From Geomonas oryzisoli (lineage in GTDB: Bacteria; Desulfobacterota; Desulfuromonadia; Geobacterales; Geobacteraceae), in assembly GCF_018986915.1 (NCBI RefSeq), contig NZ_CP076723.1, forward strand, positions 4,616,228-4,680,227: a stretch of DNA of 64,000 nucleotides, given 5' to 3'. Shown piece by piece: positions 8,415 to 18,166 of the stretch; the first letter of the stretch is position 1, and the number at the start of each line of letters is the position of its first letter. The notes beneath the pieces are model-generated. The model made no database searches and was not told the DNA's origin. It saw only the letters and a list, made by a program, of their open reading frames with translations. The translations under genes were made by a program, and so were the position numbers.

Positions 8415-9296
8415 ATGAGTGCGCCAATTCCGGGTAAAAGTAAAAGAGTTGAGGGAAGTGCGACGGTGAGCCTGAGCCTGTCGTCGCCGGCGTCCGCACC
8501 TGCGCCGGATTTCGACAAACAGCGCCTGATGCTGGAACTGGAACTGCACCAGACGGAACTCGAGCTGCAGAACCAGGAACTCCAGGCGGCCTGGCAAAAG
8601 GCGGACCAACGCGCGCACAGCCTGGAGCTCGCCGTGAAGGAGCTGGAATCCTTCAGCTACGCGGTCTCACACGACCTGCGGGCGCCGTTACGCCACATCA
8701 ACGGGTACCTGAGCATCCTGGCGCACGATTTCGAGTCGCATCTGCCGGCGGAGGCGCGACGCCTCCTGGAGCGTTCCCGCGAGGCCACCAGGGACATGGG
8801 CCGGCTTATCGACGACCTGCTCGATCTCGCCAAGGTGAGCCGCATCAAGATAAACAGCAAGATGGTCAACGTTTCCCACCTGGCCCACGCGGCCATCGAC
8901 CGACTCCTGGAAGGGGAGCCGAACCGGAAGGTGGATGTGGTCATCGCCGAGGGGCTTTTCGTCCAGGGGGGCCAGGCCCTGCTGAGCCAGTTGATGTGGA
9001 ATCTCCTGGAGAATGCCTGGAAGTACACCTCGACCACGGCGGCAGCGAAGATAGAAGTCGGCCGGCTCATTGTGGACGACAGGCTGATCATATTCGTGAA
9101 GGACAACGGGGTGGGGTTCGACAGCAGCTACAAGGAAAAACTTTTCGAGGCTTTCCAAAGGCTCCACGGCAGAGAGTTCGAGGGAAACGGCATAGGACTC
9201 GCTACAGTACGACGTGTCATCGAGCGACACCAGGGAAAGATCTGGGCCGAATCTGAAAAGGGCGAGGGAGCTATCTTCTTCTTCACCCTGCCCTAA
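8415..9296 (+). CDS. Sensor histidine kinase, cytoplasmic
   Basis: The product has 293 residues. An upstream ATG at 8370 is possible, but MSAPIPGKSKRVEG at 8415 follows GGGTGG and is a more typical start. A coiled coil (LELELHQTELELQNQELQ) leads into HisKA with FSYAVSHDLRAPLRHINGY (phospho-acceptor His near residue 87) and an ATPase domain with LLENAWKYTS (N box), KDNGVGFD and GNGIGLATVRRVIERHQG. There is no transmembrane segment and no PAS or receiver domain, so it probably takes its signal from a partner such as the neighbouring PAS/CheB proteins. A terminator follows. Confidence 0.9.
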   Translation: MSAPIPGKSKRVEGSATVSLSLSSPASAPAPDFDKQRLMLELELHQTELELQNQELQAAWQKADQRAHSLELAVKELESFSYAVSHDLRAPLRHINGYLSILAHDFESHLPAEARRLLERSREATRDMGRLIDDLLDLAKVSRIKINSKMVNVSHLAHAAIDRLLEGEPNRKVDVVIAEGLFVQGGQALLSQLMWNLLENAWKYTSTTAAAKIEVGRLIVDDRLIIFVKDNGVGFDSSYKEKLFEAFQRLHGREFEGNGIGLATVRRVIERHQGKIWAESEKGEGAIFFFTLP

Positions 9297-9316
9297 CTAC
9301 ACACGCTACCTGCAGT

Positions 9317-9352
9317 CAAAGGGACCATGACTATGTCGGGTCCCTTTTTTTA
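9317..9352 (+). terminator. Intrinsic terminator after the histidine kinase
   Basis: AAGGGACC and GGGTCCCTT flank a loop and are followed by T7. It lies 20 bases past the kinase stop codon. Confidence 0.85.
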
Positions 9353-9358
9353 TTGTGA

Positions 9359-9387
9359 GGGGACTGGCTCCGAAGGTGCCTGTCCCC
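9359..9387. repeat. GGGGACTGGC-family hairpin repeat
   Basis: GGGGACTGGC pairs imperfectly with GCCTGTCCCC across TCCGAAGGT. It is one of three copies within 165 bases here. Confidence 0.75.
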
Positions 9388-9451
9388 CTTGGGGTTGGGT
9401 GTGGTGACTGAGTGCAATGATTGTTTCTGAGCTGAAGAGAGTGTTCCGCTA

Positions 9452-9483
9452 GAGGGACAGGCACCTAGCGGAGCCAGTCCCTT
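9452..9483. repeat. GGGGACTGGC-family hairpin repeat, inverted copy
   Basis: GGGACAGGCACC...GGAGCCAGTCCC, in opposite orientation to the copy at 9359. Confidence 0.75.
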
Positions 9484-9490
9484 CTGCTAT

Positions 9491-9520
9491 GGGGACAGGC
9501 ACCTAGCGGAGCCAGTCCCC
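9491..9520. repeat. GGGGACTGGC-family hairpin repeat, second inverted copy
   Basis: GGGGACAGGC and GCCAGTCCCC separated by ACCTAGCGGA. It is nearly identical to the copy 39 bases upstream, suggesting a local duplication. Confidence 0.75.
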
Positions 9521-9602
9521 TCCTTCTTATTGATGTCTGATGAATTTTCTTCTATACTGGCGAGATTGTTCACCGCACACACTGCATAAGGAGGAGGTAA
9601 TC

Positions 9603-9962
9603 ATGAATGTCGCGATAGTCCATAAAGCAAATGTGAATGACGAGGTGCTTGACGGCCTGGCCAGAGAGCTCCCTTCCATCATTTCGGAATTGCTGGAGAT
9701 CCGCGGCGGGAAGATGGCGATCCTCAAACCGGAGCAGATCTCGCTGCAGTTCTCCCAGGCAAGCAGCCGGGACATCGGCGCGGACATCCGCATCATCGTG
9801 CTGGCCAGGAGCCTGGGACCCCGCACCTCGGTTGAAAACAAGCTGGCCGCCGCCATCCTCGAAAAAGCGATCGCCAATGTCGACGGTATCGCCGGTGCCT
9901 GTTCGATCACGGTAAGGCTCTACCTTACCGAAATCGGCGCGGCGGAGTACGTTCCGGAGTAG
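9603..9962 (+). CDS. Small protein, tautomerase-like fold suspected
   Basis: The 119-residue product starts at 9603 after AAGGAGGAGGTAATC; an earlier in-frame ATG at 9540 lacks a good ribosome site. IRIIVLARSLGPRTSVENKLAAAILEKA followed by SITVRLYLTEIG resembles the second half of tautomerase/CHMI-type proteins (strand, helix, strand), but the catalytic N-terminal proline of that superfamily is absent (MNVAIVHKA). It has no signal peptide. It is monocistronic, flanked by repeats and a terminator. Function unknown. Confidence 0.65.
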   Translation: MNVAIVHKANVNDEVLDGLARELPSIISELLEIRGGKMAILKPEQISLQFSQASSRDIGADIRIIVLARSLGPRTSVENKLAAAILEKAIANVDGIAGACSITVRLYLTEIGAAEYVPE

Positions 9963-10012
9963 CTGCCGCGCCGCCGCGAGTCACGACGGCACATCCATCA
10001 ACGGACTGAGTG

Positions 10013-10048
10013 AGGGGGACAGGTGAAAGCCTGTCCTCTTTTTTTGTG
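10013..10048 (+). terminator. Intrinsic terminator
   Basis: GAGGGGGACAGG pairs with CCTGTCCTC around TGAAAG, followed by T7. Confidence 0.85.
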
Positions 10049-10143
10049 CCTAGTCAGACTGGCAGTTGTTGCGTGCCCGCTAGGTTGGGCTGACACAAAG
10101 AGGTGCGAAAAAAGCGACTAGTAGATAAATATTTTTCATCACT

Positions 10144-10158
10144 CTGTATCAAGTACAG
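10144..10158. promoter_or_regulatory. Inverted repeat upstream of the multicopper oxidase
   Basis: CTGTA, five bases, TACAG forms a perfect inverted repeat about 115 bases before the oxidase start. It could be an operator. No matching regulator gene is adjacent. Confidence 0.25.
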
Positions 10159-10273
10159 ACAGCTTCCGCCGGCTCTAGTCTTCAACGCCATAAAAACCCT
10201 CATTTCTGTCTAAGGCACGCTTGTTGCTCAAGTAAAGTCATGCTTATGAAATTCGGGTAAAAGGGAGGACTGT

Positions 10274-12616
10274 ATGAAACGGCGACTTTTAGCAGTTACG
10301 GTAGGTGCTGTTGCAATAATCACTTCACACCTTGTCAGTGCCTGGGGAGGTGTGACACCACAGGTTCCATTGGCCGCATCGGCTATACCACAGTTCGTGG
10401 ATCCGCTGCCGAACCTCGACATCGTGCCGGCGGGAGCCAATACCATCGAACTCCGCATGAAGGAGTTCAAGAGCATGGTCCTCCCTGCCAACGCAGTCCC
10501 CGGATACACTGGGACCTGGGTCTGGGGCTATCTCCAGCCGGGCCAGGTCGCGGCGCAGACGGTGGACGGGAAAATCCCGGGGCGGGAATCTTTTATTGGT
10601 CCTGTAGTCGTCTCGACGCGCGGAGTCCCCACCGAGATGAAGTTCGTCAACGAACTGCCTACGGTGAAAACCACTAACGTACTGGCCTATCGCTACAGCA
10701 CCGACCAAACCCTGCACTGGGCTGACCCGCTCAACGGTGGGATGAGCATGTGCGCCCACATGGCGATGCCCCCGGCGCCGGGAAGCGAGTGCGCCTCGAA
10801 CTACGGGGAAACCTTCGATGCGCCGATCCCGGCGGCGGTCCACCTGCACGGGGGCGAGGTGCCGCCGCAGCTGGACGGCGGTCCCGACTCCTGGTTCACC
10901 AGCGACGGGACCATGAAGGGGGCGTCCTTCTACAGCAAAGACGGGGCGACGGCGTCGAACTACGCCATCTATCGCTACCCGAACACCCAGGAAGGAGCGC
11001 CGATCTGGTTCCACGACCATACCTTGGGCGCCACCCGCCTCAACGTCTATGCCGGGCTTGCCGGCGCCTACGTCGTGAGCGATCCCGCCCGCGACCCGGC
11101 CAACCTGCCGGAACTGGTGCCGCTGGTGCTCCAGGACCGCATGTTCGACAGCAACGGGCAGCTCTTCTTCACTGCCGCCAGCGCCGGTGGCATACTCTGG
11201 GCGCTCAACCCGGACCACCCGTACTGGAACCCGGAATTCGTCGGCGACGTCATCGTGGTCAACGGCAAGTCGTGGCCCTACAAGAACGTGGAGGCCAAGC
11301 GTTACACTTTCCTGTTCCTGAACGGATCCAACGCCCGGACCTATGAAATGGCGCTGGTCGACCCGGTATCGAAGAACCTCGGTCCCCCGCTCTACGTCAT
11401 CGGCACCGACGGCGGCTACCTGGACCGCCCCGCCAAACTCGATCCGGCGCTGGGTGGGAAGCTGGTCATGATGCCGGGTGAGCGCTACCAGGTCATCGTC
11501 GACTTCGCCGGCTACCAGGCAGGGAAGAAAGGCCCCAACGGCCTGCCGTATTCGGGTAACTGGCTGCTGCGCAACACGGCGAAGACTCCCTACCCGGCCG
11601 GTGGCACTCCGAACGGCAACACCACGGGGCGGATCATGCTGTTCAAGGTCGGCGCGGCGTCGGCTGCGGATACCTCCTTCAACCCGGCTGCAGCCGGAGC
11701 CACGCTGCGCGGCGGTGCGGGGCAGGGGCCGGCACTGGTAAGACTGGCGAACCCTGCGGCAGGGACCCTCGCTGCTGGCGTGACGGTACAGAAGACCCGC
11801 CAGCTTACCCTGAACGAGGTGATGGGGATGCCGCAGACCGCGGTTGACCCGGTGACCGGGGCGCTGACTGCCTACCCGGGAGGGCCGCTGGAGATCCTGG
11901 TCAACAACACCAAGTGGAACGGCAAGCGGATCACCGGCGTCATGGACGGGATGTACCAGTTCCAGCCGATCCCGGGCTTCAGCGCCGACGCAACGGGGAA
12001 CTTCATCTCCGAGATGCCCAAAGAGGGTGAGACCGAGGTATGGGAGATCGTGAACCTCACCGCCGATGCGCATCCGATTCACCTGCACCTGGCGCAGTTC
12101 CAGCTCATCAACCGGCAGGGCTTCGACACCAACGCTTACGGCGCGGCGTACGCCGCAGCGTTCCCGGGCGGTGGGTACGATCCGATGACCGGTCTCCCCT
12201 ATCCGGCGGGAGTCTACATCCCTGGCTTCGGTCCGCCGCAGAGCTACGACGGCAACCCGGCCAACGCGAGGGCGGTGGGTGGCAACCCGGACATCGCGCT
12301 AATGGGCAAGAACGGCAAGCCGTTGTATCTCCAGGGGCCGGCCACAGCAGCACTGCCGCAGGAAGCGGGATGGAAGGACACCATACTGGCCATGCCTGGT
12401 CAGGTGACACGGATCGCGGTGCGCTGGGCACCCACCGACCTGGCGGCATCGACCGCGCCCGCCGCAGCGTCCTTTGGCTTCGACCCCAACGGCGGCAACG
12501 GCTACGTCTGGCATTGCCACATCATCGACCACGAGGACAACGAGATGATGCGGCCGAGCCAGGTGCTTGCCAACCCGGCGGCCGTCCGCAGCTACCTCAT
12601 GGGGAGCGATTACTGA
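10274..12616 (+). CDS. Secreted multicopper oxidase
   Basis: The 780-residue product begins with a signal peptide (MKRRLLAVTVGAVAIITSHLVSA) after GGGAGGACTGT. All four copper-binding signatures are present: HLHGG (about residue 190), WFHDH (about 245), HPIHLHL (about 600) and WHCHIIDHEDNEMM (about 746-759), the last giving the Cys-His bridge and a type 1 axial Met. The arrangement matches CotA/bilirubin-oxidase-like enzymes, which oxidise metals or phenolics and reduce O2. Geobacter species carry related exported proteins (OmpB type) linked to Mn/Fe oxide chemistry. It is monocistronic with its own terminator. The substrate cannot be read from sequence. Confidence 0.92.
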   Translation: MKRRLLAVTVGAVAIITSHLVSAWGGVTPQVPLAASAIPQFVDPLPNLDIVPAGANTIELRMKEFKSMVLPANAVPGYTGTWVWGYLQPGQVAAQTVDGKIPGRESFIGPVVVSTRGVPTEMKFVNELPTVKTTNVLAYRYSTDQTLHWADPLNGGMSMCAHMAMPPAPGSECASNYGETFDAPIPAAVHLHGGEVPPQLDGGPDSWFTSDGTMKGASFYSKDGATASNYAIYRYPNTQEGAPIWFHDHTLGATRLNVYAGLAGAYVVSDPARDPANLPELVPLVLQDRMFDSNGQLFFTAASAGGILWALNPDHPYWNPEFVGDVIVVNGKSWPYKNVEAKRYTFLFLNGSNARTYEMALVDPVSKNLGPPLYVIGTDGGYLDRPAKLDPALGGKLVMMPGERYQVIVDFAGYQAGKKGPNGLPYSGNWLLRNTAKTPYPAGGTPNGNTTGRIMLFKVGAASAADTSFNPAAAGATLRGGAGQGPALVRLANPAAGTLAAGVTVQKTRQLTLNEVMGMPQTAVDPVTGALTAYPGGPLEILVNNTKWNGKRITGVMDGMYQFQPIPGFSADATGNFISEMPKEGETEVWEIVNLTADAHPIHLHLAQFQLINRQGFDTNAYGAAYAAAFPGGGYDPMTGLPYPAGVYIPGFGPPQSYDGNPANARAVGGNPDIALMGKNGKPLYLQGPATAALPQEAGWKDTILAMPGQVTRIAVRWAPTDLAASTAPAAASFGFDPNGGNGYVWHCHIIDHEDNEMMRPSQVLANPAAVRSYLMGSDY

Positions 12617-12670
12617 TCGGACCAGGTGACGAGCCGCGGCGGCGGGCTGTTGGGGGGGCGCCGCGGCAAT

Positions 12671-12712
12671 AAAGAAGGGGCTATGCGTAGGCATAGCCCC
12701 TTTCTTTGTACA
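12671..12712 (+). terminator. Intrinsic terminator of the multicopper oxidase
   Basis: GGGGCTATGC and GCATAGCCCC form a perfect 10-bp stem around GTAG, followed by TTTCTTTG. Confidence 0.85.
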
Positions 12713-12755
12713 AAGAACAGGACTGGTGAACCTGGGGAAGCGCGCAGCAAGGAAC

Positions 12756-12790
12756 AAATCCCCCCCGTCCCCCCTTCGCAAAGGGGGGCG
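12756..12790. repeat. Dispersed hairpin repeat, AAATCCCCC family
   Basis: AAATCCCCCCCGT then CCCCCCTT-CGC-AAAGGGGGG. A second copy lies in opposite orientation at 35679-35713. Confidence 0.65.
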
Positions 12791-13339
12791 CCCTCGTTCA
12801 CGTTCACCACTTCGTAAGTCACTTTTCCGCGCCCCGGTATTCCCGGAAGACCTTTGACAAGCAGGGGATGTGATGGCGTCGTGTCACGTATCGATGCGCG
12901 GGTTCTCCCTTCTCGGTTTTTTTGCCCCCTTCCAACACAATATGACAATCCAACCCTAACTTTGACGGCGCAGCATCCGATGAGATGAATGTGGCTGCGA
13001 TCGCGAAACGATGCATGTGTCAGGTCGTTTGGCTCAATTGCATTGCTTCTACAGTGTGATAGGCTTCCTCACGAGAGCCGTGCAAGTCATAACGCAGGGT
13101 TAGCAAGATATAGTTGCAGCTGATTAATTATTATTGCTTTGTCTTTGGCTGTACATTGTGTAAATACCTGGTTCGTAGTCATATTAGTTATTGACAATAA
13201 TAATAAAATATTAAATGATCCGGTACTCGTCACTGTTTTACCAGCGATTTATTGAGTTACCGCAGCGCCTTCTTCCACAGGCTCGTTGTTCCGTCCGGCG
13301 GCACAGGTGCAGTAGAAGCAGGTATGCTGGAGGAAGACG

Positions 13340-15394
13340 ATGAAAAAATACCGTCCCGGCCTGCGGCTGGCACTTGCCGGCTCACTGCTGTTCTCCCTGC
13401 TCTGCGGCACGGCGGTGCTCGCCCAGGACGTTGCGGAGTCGCCCTCCGCGCCCGACCTGGGGGCGATGGACCTGGAGCAACTCACCAACCTGAAGGTGGA
13501 AACGGTCTACGGCGTCTCCAAGTTCGAGCAGGTGGTGACCGAAGCGCCCGCCTCGGTAACCGTGGTGACCTCGGACGAGATCAAGCGCTACGGCTGGCGC
13601 ACCCTGGCGGACGTGCTCAAGGCGACCCGCGGCTTCTTCACCACCTACGACAGAAACTACAGCTACATCGGCACCCGCGGTTTCAACCGCCCCGGCGATT
13701 ACAACACCCGCGTGCTCCTTCTGGTGGACGGACACCAGATCAACGACGCCATCTACGAATCCGCCGCCATCGGCACCGAGTTCATCCTGGACATGGCGCT
13801 CATCGACCGCATCGAGATCATCAGGGGGCCGAGTTCGTCGCTCTACGGCGCGGGGGCCTTCTTCGGCGTGATCAACGTGATCAGCAAGAGCGCCAGGCAG
13901 ATCGAAGGGGTCGAAGTGGGAGGGAGCTGGGGGAGCCAGCAGACCGGCTCCGGCCGCATAAGCTACGGCAAGCTCTTCAACGGCGGCGAGTTCCTGATCT
14001 CCGGCTCCGGATTATCCAGCCGGGGCAACGACCGCCTCTTCTTCCCGGAGTTCAACGATCCTGCCACCAACAACGGCATCGCCGCCAACATGGACCGGGA
14101 CCGCAGCTATTCCCTGTTCGCTTCGGGCCACCTCCGGGACTTCACCCTCGCCGGCGCCTTCATCTCGCGCGACAAGAGGATCCCGACCGCCTCCTTCGGC
14201 ACCATCTTCAACGACCCGCGCACCAACTCCAACGACCGCAGGAGCTATCTCGATCTCAAGTACGACAAGGCGATCGACGGGACCAGCATCACCGCCAGGC
14301 TCTTCTACGACGAGTACCGCTTCACCGGGAACTTCGCCTACGACCGCACCGCCGACGATCCTGTCTTCTACCCGGCCAGCTACATGAACCGCGACCAGCA
14401 CCTGGCGCGCTGGTGGGGCGCGGAGGCGCAGGCGAGCCGGCAGTTGCTGCCGCGGCTGCAACTGACCGGCGGTGTCAGGTTCCGCGACAACTACGAGGTG
14501 GAGCTCCCCAACTACGACCTCGTGCCGGGGGGGCGTCGGCTCGACAATAGCCACGAGAACGTCTTCTACGCCCTGTTCGGCCAGGCCGAGCTGCGCATCC
14601 TGGAGTCGCTGATCCTGAACGCCGGGGTGCGCTACGACCACTACGAGACCTTCGGCGGGGCCACCAGCCCGCGCCTGGCACTCATCTACACACCTGTCGA
14701 AGGGACGGTCTTCAAGCTGGTCTACGGCCAGGCCTTTCGCGCCCCCAACGCCTACGAGCTCTACTACAACGACGTCTTCAACGGCTACGCCACCAGTTCC
14801 GCGCTCAGGGCGGAGACCATGCGCAGCTACGAGGCGATCTACGAGCAGTACTACGGCGACGTGGTGCGCACCAGCGCCAGCCTGTTCTACAACAAGATCG
14901 ACAACCTAATCAGCTACCAGGATGTCTCGCCGACCCAGGTGGCCTTCGCCAACGTCGAACGGGTCAGGGCCCTTGGGGGCGAGTTCGAGATCGAGGGGCA
15001 GTGGAGCAGCGGCTTCGCGGCCAGGAGCAGCTACGGCTTCGTCTCCGCCAGGGACCAGGCGACCGACCAGAGCCTCGACTACTCGCCGCGCCACCTGGTG
15101 AAACTCAACCTGACCGCCCCGCTGTACCGGAAGAAGCTCTTCGCGGGCATCGAGCTGCAGGGAGTGAGCCGGCGCGAGTTCAGCCACAACGGCGCCCAGG
15201 TCGCCTCCCCGGGGTACCTGGTCACCAACGCCACCCTCTCTTCGACGGCGCTGCTGCCGGGGCTGGAGACTTCCTTCTCGGTGTACAACCTCCTGGACCG
15301 GCGTCTGGAGGACCCGGCCACCACCGACCACATGCAGAACCTGATCCCCCAGGATGGCAGGACCTACCGGCTCCTGTTCAGTTACCGGTTCTAA
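13340..15394 (+). CDS. TonB-dependent outer-membrane receptor
   Basis: The 684-residue protein begins with a signal peptide (MKKYRPGLRLALAGSLLFSLLCGTAVLAQ). A plug domain follows (about 45-165; EAPASVTVVTSDEIKRYG, TRGFNRPGDYN, LLVDGHQIND, IDRIEIIRGPSSSLYGAGAFFGVINVIS). A 22-strand-type barrel ends in the aromatic YRLLFSYRF typical of outer-membrane proteins. It is short for siderophore receptors and has no uptake genes nearby. It is the first gene of an operon with a YfiR-family protein and a c-di-GMP enzyme, which suggests a sensory or vitamin/metal-uptake role tied to signalling. GGAGG precedes the ATG. Confidence 0.92.
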   Translation: MKKYRPGLRLALAGSLLFSLLCGTAVLAQDVAESPSAPDLGAMDLEQLTNLKVETVYGVSKFEQVVTEAPASVTVVTSDEIKRYGWRTLADVLKATRGFFTTYDRNYSYIGTRGFNRPGDYNTRVLLLVDGHQINDAIYESAAIGTEFILDMALIDRIEIIRGPSSSLYGAGAFFGVINVISKSARQIEGVEVGGSWGSQQTGSGRISYGKLFNGGEFLISGSGLSSRGNDRLFFPEFNDPATNNGIAANMDRDRSYSLFASGHLRDFTLAGAFISRDKRIPTASFGTIFNDPRTNSNDRRSYLDLKYDKAIDGTSITARLFYDEYRFTGNFAYDRTADDPVFYPASYMNRDQHLARWWGAEAQASRQLLPRLQLTGGVRFRDNYEVELPNYDLVPGGRRLDNSHENVFYALFGQAELRILESLILNAGVRYDHYETFGGATSPRLALIYTPVEGTVFKLVYGQAFRAPNAYELYYNDVFNGYATSSALRAETMRSYEAIYEQYYGDVVRTSASLFYNKIDNLISYQDVSPTQVAFANVERVRALGGEFEIEGQWSSGFAARSSYGFVSARDQATDQSLDYSPRHLVKLNLTAPLYRKKLFAGIELQGVSRREFSHNGAQVASPGYLVTNATLSSTALLPGLETSFSVYNLLDRRLEDPATTDHMQNLIPQDGRTYRLLFSYRF

Positions 15395-15407
15395 GGGAGA
15401 GGGACCG

Positions 15408-15974
15408 ATGCCAGCGATGCCGCGCATAACGAGGTGTTCCCTGGGGCTTTTGCTCCCGGTGATCCTCTGTCTTCTTCTCGGGAGGCCGGACTCCCCGCGG
15501 GCGGAAGCGCCCCAGGAATACCAGGTGAAGGGGGCCATGGTGTTCAACATGGCCAAGTACATCGAGTGGCCCGCCGACGCCTTCTCGGGAAGCGGCGCCC
15601 CGCTGGTGGTCTGCAGCGTCGGGCGCGGCCCCTTCACGGCCGCGCTGGAGCAGTACCGCGGCAGGACGGTGCTGGGGCATCCCGTGCAGGTGAAACGGGT
15701 GCAGCCCGGCGAGGAGCTGGGGGAGTGCCACCTGCTGGTGGTAAGCGGGGTGGAGAAGCGTTACCTGGCCGGCATCGTGGACCAGGCGCGCAGGAGATCG
15801 CTGCTGACGGTGGGCGATCTCCCGGACTTCGCGAGACTCGGGGGGGCGATCGGGCTGGTGGAGGTCGAGGGGCGCGTCCGCTTCGAGATCAACGTCAAGG
15901 CGGCACAGCAGTCCCGCTCCAAGATCAGCTCGCAACTCTTGAAACTGGCCAGAATCGTACGGGAAGGGGACTGA
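15408..15974 (+). CDS. YfiR-family periplasmic protein (DUF4154)
   Basis: The 188-residue product starts at 15408, 13 bases after the receptor gene, with AGGGAGAGGG upstream. A hydrophobic signal sequence (about 8-28) precedes the family hallmark EYQVKGAMVFNMAKYIEWPADAF, then CSVGRGPF, HLLVVSG and LLTVGDLPDFARLGGAIGLV. In Pseudomonas, YfiR is a periplasmic repressor of the diguanylate cyclase YfiN. Here the next gene is a membrane GGDEF-EAL protein, the same pairing. I infer it gates that enzyme in response to periplasmic or outer-membrane signals. Confidence 0.9.
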   Translation: MPAMPRITRCSLGLLLPVILCLLLGRPDSPRAEAPQEYQVKGAMVFNMAKYIEWPADAFSGSGAPLVVCSVGRGPFTAALEQYRGRTVLGHPVQVKRVQPGEELGECHLLVVSGVEKRYLAGIVDQARRRSLLTVGDLPDFARLGGAIGLVEVEGRVRFEINVKAAQQSRSKISSQLLKLARIVREGD

Positions 15975-15975
15975 C

Positions 15976-18147
15976 GTGAGGCGACCAGGCGAAAAGTTCA
16001 TCAGGAACCTGCCCCTGCAGCGCAAGCTCATGCTGATCATCATGAGCTGCTGCACTGCGACCCTTTTCGTCTCGTCCCTCTTCTTCGTGGCGCGCGAGGC
16101 GAAGGTCCTGTACCGGGACCAGCAGGAATACCTGGTGTCGCTGGCGGACATGATCGGCAGAAACAGTGCCGCGGCCCTGGTCTTCAACGACCTGAAGACG
16201 GCAGAGGAGACCATTAGGCCCCTCACCCAGAAGGACAACGTGCTCGCGGTTTACATCGTCAACAAGGACGGACGCCTTTTTGCGCGCTACCAGTCCGCGG
16301 CACAGGCGCATCCTGCGCTCCCCCTGGAGCTCCTTCCCGATTGGGCCTCGCCGGACCAGGTGAACCAGGCGGTGCAGCAGGTGACCCGCGAGGAGTACAC
16401 CAGCTCGTTTCTGTCCGGTTACGCCAGCGTGGTGCGGCCGATCCGCATGGACGACGAACAGGTCGGCACGGTGGTGATCCACGCCAATGCCAGGGGGTTC
16501 CTGAACTCCCTGCGCTACAACATCCTGGTGGCGCTGGGGTTCATGGGGGTCACCTTCCTCGTCTTCTGCCTGTTCTCCGCGCGGTTGCAGCTGATGATCT
16601 CGGCGCCGCTTTTGGGGCTGCTGGCCGCCATGAAGGAGATATCAGCGGGCAAGAACTTCGCCCTGCGTGTGACCAAGCCGTGCGACGACGAGATCGGCCT
16701 CTTGTATGACGGCTTCAACCACATGCTCCACGAAATCGAGGAGCGCGACCAGATCCTCAGGCAGCGCCAGGCCCACCTGCAGCAACTCGCGCACTACGAC
16801 CCGCTGACCCGGCTCCCCAACCGGACCCTGTTCTACGACCGCCTGGCCCAGGCGTTGTTCCACGCCGAGCGGGCCCGGGAGACGGTGGCGGTGATCTTCA
16901 TCGACCTGGACCACTTCAAGGACATCAACGACACCCTGGGGCACCGCACCGGCGACCTGCTGCTGATCGAGGTGGCCGGGCGGCTGGCGACCGTGGTGCG
17001 CAGCTGCGACACCGTGGCGCGCCTTGGTGGGGACGAGTTCACCATCTTCTGCCAGAACGTGGCCAACGAGGAGAATGCGACCGTCGTGGCGCAGAAGCTG
17101 GTCGCCCTGTTCGCGACCCCGTTCCGGCTGGGCGCCAGCGAGATCCGCGTGACCGCGAGCGTCGGGGTAACCCTCTACCCCCACGACGGCAGGACGGTGG
17201 ACGAGCTGCTCATGAACGCCGACATCGCCATGTACCACGCCAAGGGGTGCGGCAAGAACGTCTTCGCCCTCTTCGACAAGAAGATGAACGAGCACGCCAG
17301 CGAGCGGGTGACCTTCCTGGCCGACCTGCGCCAGGCGGTGGAACTGGAGCAGTTCGTGCTGCACTACCAGCCCAAGGTCGATCTGTTGACCGGCAAGGTG
17401 ACCAGCGTGGAGGCGCTGGTGCGCTGGATGCACCCGCGCCTTGGCATGCTCGCCCCGGACAGGTTCATCCGCCTGGCCGAAGAGGGGGGAATGATCGCGG
17501 AGCTGACCGAGTGGGTCATGCGCACCGCCTGCCTGCAGGCCAAGGCGTGGCAGGAGGCGGACCTCGCGCCGGTCCGGGTGGCGGTGAACCTTTCCCCGTT
17601 CCACTTCCAGCGCCAGGACGTGAAGCAGTCGGTCTGCGCCGTGCTGGGGGAGACCGGGCTGGACCCTTCCCTTTTGGAGATAGAGATCACCGAGAGCGCC
17701 CTGATGCAGAACGACGAGTACACCTGCCGCGTCCTGAGCGAGCTGCGCGAGATGGGGGTCACCATCTCCGTGGACGATTTCGGCACCGGCTATTCCTCAC
17801 TGTCGTACCTGCACCGTTTCCCCATCAACACCCTGAAGATCGACCGCACCTTCATCCTGAACATGACCAAGAGTTCCGAGGACCAGGCCATCGTGACCGC
17901 GATCATCGCCATGGCGAAGAGCCTTAAGATGCAGATCGTCGCGGAGGGGGTGGAATCGGTGGAGCAGCTGGAGACCCTGAAGGACCAGGGATGCCACGAG
18001 ATCCAGGGGTTCCTGGTGTCGCGGCCGGTGAACGCGGAGCGCGTCGCCCGGTTCTTCACCGACGAGGATCACCTGCAGGCGCACGGCGCAGCCGCGCAGG
18101 CCGTGCCGGGGGAAACCGCGCACCATCTGGTAAACGGCGGGAGCTGA
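15976..18147 (+). CDS. Membrane GGDEF-EAL c-di-GMP enzyme with periplasmic sensor and HAMP
   Basis: The 723-residue protein uses a GTG start one base after the previous stop. A membrane segment (about 17-40), a periplasmic CHASE8-like region (about 41-175), a second membrane segment (about 178-198) and a HAMP domain lead to GGDEF (RLGGDEF near 350) and EAL (VEALVRWM near 478; DDFGTGYSSLSYL; IKIDRTF-like LKIDRTFI). Both active-site motifs look intact, so it could make or degrade c-di-GMP. The layout parallels YfiN with an added EAL domain. It is translationally tight with yfiR-like and the downstream ATPase gene. Confidence 0.93.
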   Translation: MRRPGEKFIRNLPLQRKLMLIIMSCCTATLFVSSLFFVAREAKVLYRDQQEYLVSLADMIGRNSAAALVFNDLKTAEETIRPLTQKDNVLAVYIVNKDGRLFARYQSAAQAHPALPLELLPDWASPDQVNQAVQQVTREEYTSSFLSGYASVVRPIRMDDEQVGTVVIHANARGFLNSLRYNILVALGFMGVTFLVFCLFSARLQLMISAPLLGLLAAMKEISAGKNFALRVTKPCDDEIGLLYDGFNHMLHEIEERDQILRQRQAHLQQLAHYDPLTRLPNRTLFYDRLAQALFHAERARETVAVIFIDLDHFKDINDTLGHRTGDLLLIEVAGRLATVVRSCDTVARLGGDEFTIFCQNVANEENATVVAQKLVALFATPFRLGASEIRVTASVGVTLYPHDGRTVDELLMNADIAMYHAKGCGKNVFALFDKKMNEHASERVTFLADLRQAVELEQFVLHYQPKVDLLTGKVTSVEALVRWMHPRLGMLAPDRFIRLAEEGGMIAELTEWVMRTACLQAKAWQEADLAPVRVAVNLSPFHFQRQDVKQSVCAVLGETGLDPSLLEIEITESALMQNDEYTCRVLSELREMGVTISVDDFGTGYSSLSYLHRFPINTLKIDRTFILNMTKSSEDQAIVTAIIAMAKSLKMQIVAEGVESVEQLETLKDQGCHEIQGFLVSRPVNAERVARFFTDEDHLQAHGAAAQAVPGETAHHLVNGGS

Positions 18148-18166
18148 CGCCCGCCGAGGGGGGACG

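Larger units (their letters stand above)
12617..13339. other. Long intergenic region before the signalling operon
   Basis: About 720 bases with no credible gene. It holds the oxidase terminator (12671-12712), a C/G-rich hairpin repeat (12756-12790), and an AT-rich block (about 13100-13230) containing TTGACA at 13191 that could belong to the operon promoter, though no well-spaced -10 box is clear. Confidence 0.5.
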